Shown piece by piece: positions 62,201 to 64,000 of a DNA stretch of 64,000 nucleotides. Position numbers and translations under genes: made by a program. Origin of the DNA: Blastomussa wellsi (taxonomy: Eukaryota; Cnidaria; Anthozoa; Scleractinia; Plerogyridae); the NCBI GenBank assembly GCA_947652115.1, contig OX393574.1, positions 14,248,907 through 14,312,906 on the forward strand, written 5' to 3'. The first letter of the stretch is position 1. Each line of letters opens with the position of its first letter. The notes under the pieces are model-generated. The model did not search any database and was not told where the DNA came from. It was given only the letters and a program-made list of their open reading frames with translations.

Positions 62201-64000
62201 TTGTCCGATTCTAGTCTAATTGGTATGGATGGACTTAGAAGCCATCGCAGTTTTCATCTGAGCAAAAAACCGCTTGAAAAAAGCTCAATTGGCTGAGAAA
62301 TGACACGATTTTAAAAGTTGCCCAAAATGGCCAATTTCATAGGGGGGACCATGGGAAATTTTTCAAAAACGGCCGATCTTTTAGCTCGAGTTTGCAAGGC
62401 TGTAAATTGAAAGTACTTGTTCGATTTTAGCCTAATTGGTATCGATGGACTCGGCAACTATCCTAGATTTTATCTGTATAAAAAACGGCTTGAAAAAATC
62501 TCAAATTGCTGAGAAATAGCACGATTTTGAACAGTCGCCAAAATGGCTATTTTTTGACTTTTTTCTAAGGGGGGACCATAGGAAAATTTTCAAAAAATTT
62601 AAACTTGTCCGATTCTAGTCTAATTGGTATGGATGGACTTAGAAGCCATCGCAGTTTTCATCTGAGCAAAAAACCGCTTGAAAAAAGCTCAATTGGCTGA
62701 GAAATGACACGATTTTAAAAGTTGCCCAAAATGGCCAATTTCATAGGGGGACCATAGGAAATTTTTCAAAAACGGCCGATCTTTTAGCTCGAGTTTGCAA
62801 GGCTGTAAAATTGAAACTACTTGTTCGATTTTAGCGTAATTGGTATCGATGGACTCGGCAACTATCCTAGATTTTATCTGTGTAAAAAACCGCTTGAAAA
62901 AATCTCAAATAGCTGAGAAATAGCACGATTTTGAACAGTCGCCAAAATGGCTATTTTTTGACTTTTTTCTAATGGGGGACCATAGGAAAATTTTCAAAAA
63001 ATTTAAAGTTGTCCGATTCTAGTCTAATTGGTATGGATGGACTTAGAAGCCATCGCAGTTTTCATCTGAGCAAAAAACCGCTTGAAAAAAGCTCAATTGG
63101 CTGAGAAATGACACGATTTTAAAAGTTGCCCAAAATGGCCAATTTAATAGGGGGACCATAGGAAATTTTTCAAAAACGGCCGATCTTTTAGCTCGAGTTT
63201 GCAAGGCTGTAAAATTGAAACTACTTGTTCGATTTTAGCCTAATTGGTATCGATGGACTCGGCAACTATGCTAGATTTTATCTGTGTAAAAAACCGCTTG
63301 AAAAAATCTCAAATAGCTGAGAAATAGCACGATTTTGAAAAGTCGCCAAAATGTCTATTTTTTGACTTTTTTCTAAGGGGGGACCATAGGAAAATTTTCA
63401 AAAAATTTAAACTTGTCCGATTCTAGTCTAATTGGTATGGATGGACTTAGAAGCCATCGCAGTTTTCATGTCAGCAAAAAACCGCTTGATAAAAGCTCAA
63501 TTGGCTGAGAAATGACACGATTTTAAAAGTTGCCCAAAATGGCCAATTTCATAGGGGGGACCATAGGAAATTTTTCAAAAACGGCCGATCTTTTAGCTCG
63601 AGTTTGCAAGGCTGTAAAATTGAAACTACTTGTTCGATGTTAGCCTAATTGGTATCGATGGACTCGGCAACTATCCTAGATTTTATCGGTGTAAGAACCG
63701 CTTGACAAAATCTCAAATAGCTGAGAAATAGCACGATTTTGAAAAGTCGCCAAAATGGCTATTTTTTGACTTTTTTCAAAGGGGGGACCATAGGAAAATT
63801 TTCAAAAAATTTAAACTTGTCCGATTCTAGTCTAATTGGTATGGATGGACTTAGAAGCCATCGCAGTTTTCATCTGAGCAAAAAACCGCTTGAAAAAAGC
63901 TTAATTGGCTGAGAAATGACACGATTTTAAAAATTGCCCAAAATGGCCAATTTCATAGGGGGGACCATGGGAAATTTTTCAAAAACGGCCGATCTTTTAG
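58600..64000. repeat. Higher-order repeat, heptamer of 2829 bp
   Basis: ttcatgtgag (59019/61848), aatttaaagttgtccg (about 60173/63002), aaaatgtctatt (about 60521/63350), tcggtgtaagaaccgcttga (about 60858/63687) and catgggaaattttt (61137/63966) all repeat 2829 bases apart. The second copy runs off the window. Confidence 0.8.

Larger units (their letters stand above)
36081..64000. repeat. 405-bp satellite array, about 69 monomers, continuing past the window
   Basis: Landmarks such as tcgagtttgcaagg recur at 36131, 36536, 36941, 37345, 37750 and 38154, i.e. every 404-405 bases, and so on to the right edge. Each monomer has half A (about 177 bases: ggggggaccataggaaaatt, aacttgtccgattctagtct, ggtatggatggacttagaag) and half B (about 228 bases: ggggggaccataggaaattt, aacggccgatcttttagctc, ggtatcgatggactcggcaa). 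The halves are related to each other (shared taattggtat, ccgcttgaaaaa, ggctgagaaat, cacgatttt). Copies are typically a few per cent different. Frames inside are interrupted and shift between monomers, so it is non-coding. No insertion interrupts 28 kb. Confidence 0.97.

Noticed and set aside
36081..64000. CRISPR-like or coding repeat array
   Set aside because: There are no short repeat/spacer units; the period is 405 bases with no unique spacers, and reading frames (for example minus 37502-37245, plus 38373-38579) are broken and not conserved between monomers.

Overview
The window is eukaryotic nuclear DNA, most likely from a cnidarian and probably a stony coral. The evidence is small GT-AG introns, scattered tRNA-derived SINEs, many short foldback elements, Penelope-like element (PLE) remnants with GIY-YIG coding, and animal-type genes (inositol/sugar transporter, PIM kinase, Ly6/uPAR-type domain). 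The species call is inference from the overall repeat and gene style; I had no database to confirm it. Nothing looks prokaryotic.

Layout. 0-1.2 kb: last exon of an unidentified cysteine-containing protein gene on the + strand, preceded by a palindromic repeat. 1.3-3.4 kb: a possible signal-peptide exon, a truncated PLE between 128-bp direct repeats, and poly-C-rich repeats. 3.4-21.2 kb: two tandem minus-strand SLC2A13/HMIT-like transporter genes (coding exons 3434-10411 and 14452-21181), five exons each with identical intron phases. Every splice junction can be joined in frame, giving 566 and 580 residues. Their introns and spacer hold SINEs, TTAA-flanked foldbacks, hAT-like MITEs and minisatellites. 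21.4-25.0 kb: a PLE-derived foldback, then a minus-strand three-exon gene for a 134-residue protein with an N-terminal hydrophobic segment and a three-finger (LU) domain. 25.4-25.95 kb: an unrecognised, frame-disrupted coding-like stretch on the minus strand. 27.8-34.7 kb: a plus-strand PIM-family serine/threonine kinase gene in seven exons, 427 residues.

36.08 kb to the end of the window (about 28 kb, 44 per cent of the window) is one uninterrupted satellite array. The monomer is 404-405 bp, about 69 copies, itself built of two related halves (about 177 and 228 bp), each opening with a G6 tract. Marker variants recur at offsets of about 0.81, 2.83 and 5.27 kb, showing nested higher-order repeats. 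The array runs off the right edge.

The most unusual material is a set of small palindromic elements (20068-20300, 21449-21718, 34072-34190) made from PLE terminal sequence, each flanked by a 9-20 bp direct repeat. Two of them, and the PLE tail at 2 kb, carry hammerhead-ribozyme-like sequence. The genes are not an operon and show no obvious joint pathway; the two transporters are recent-style tandem paralogues and the other genes are simply neighbours.
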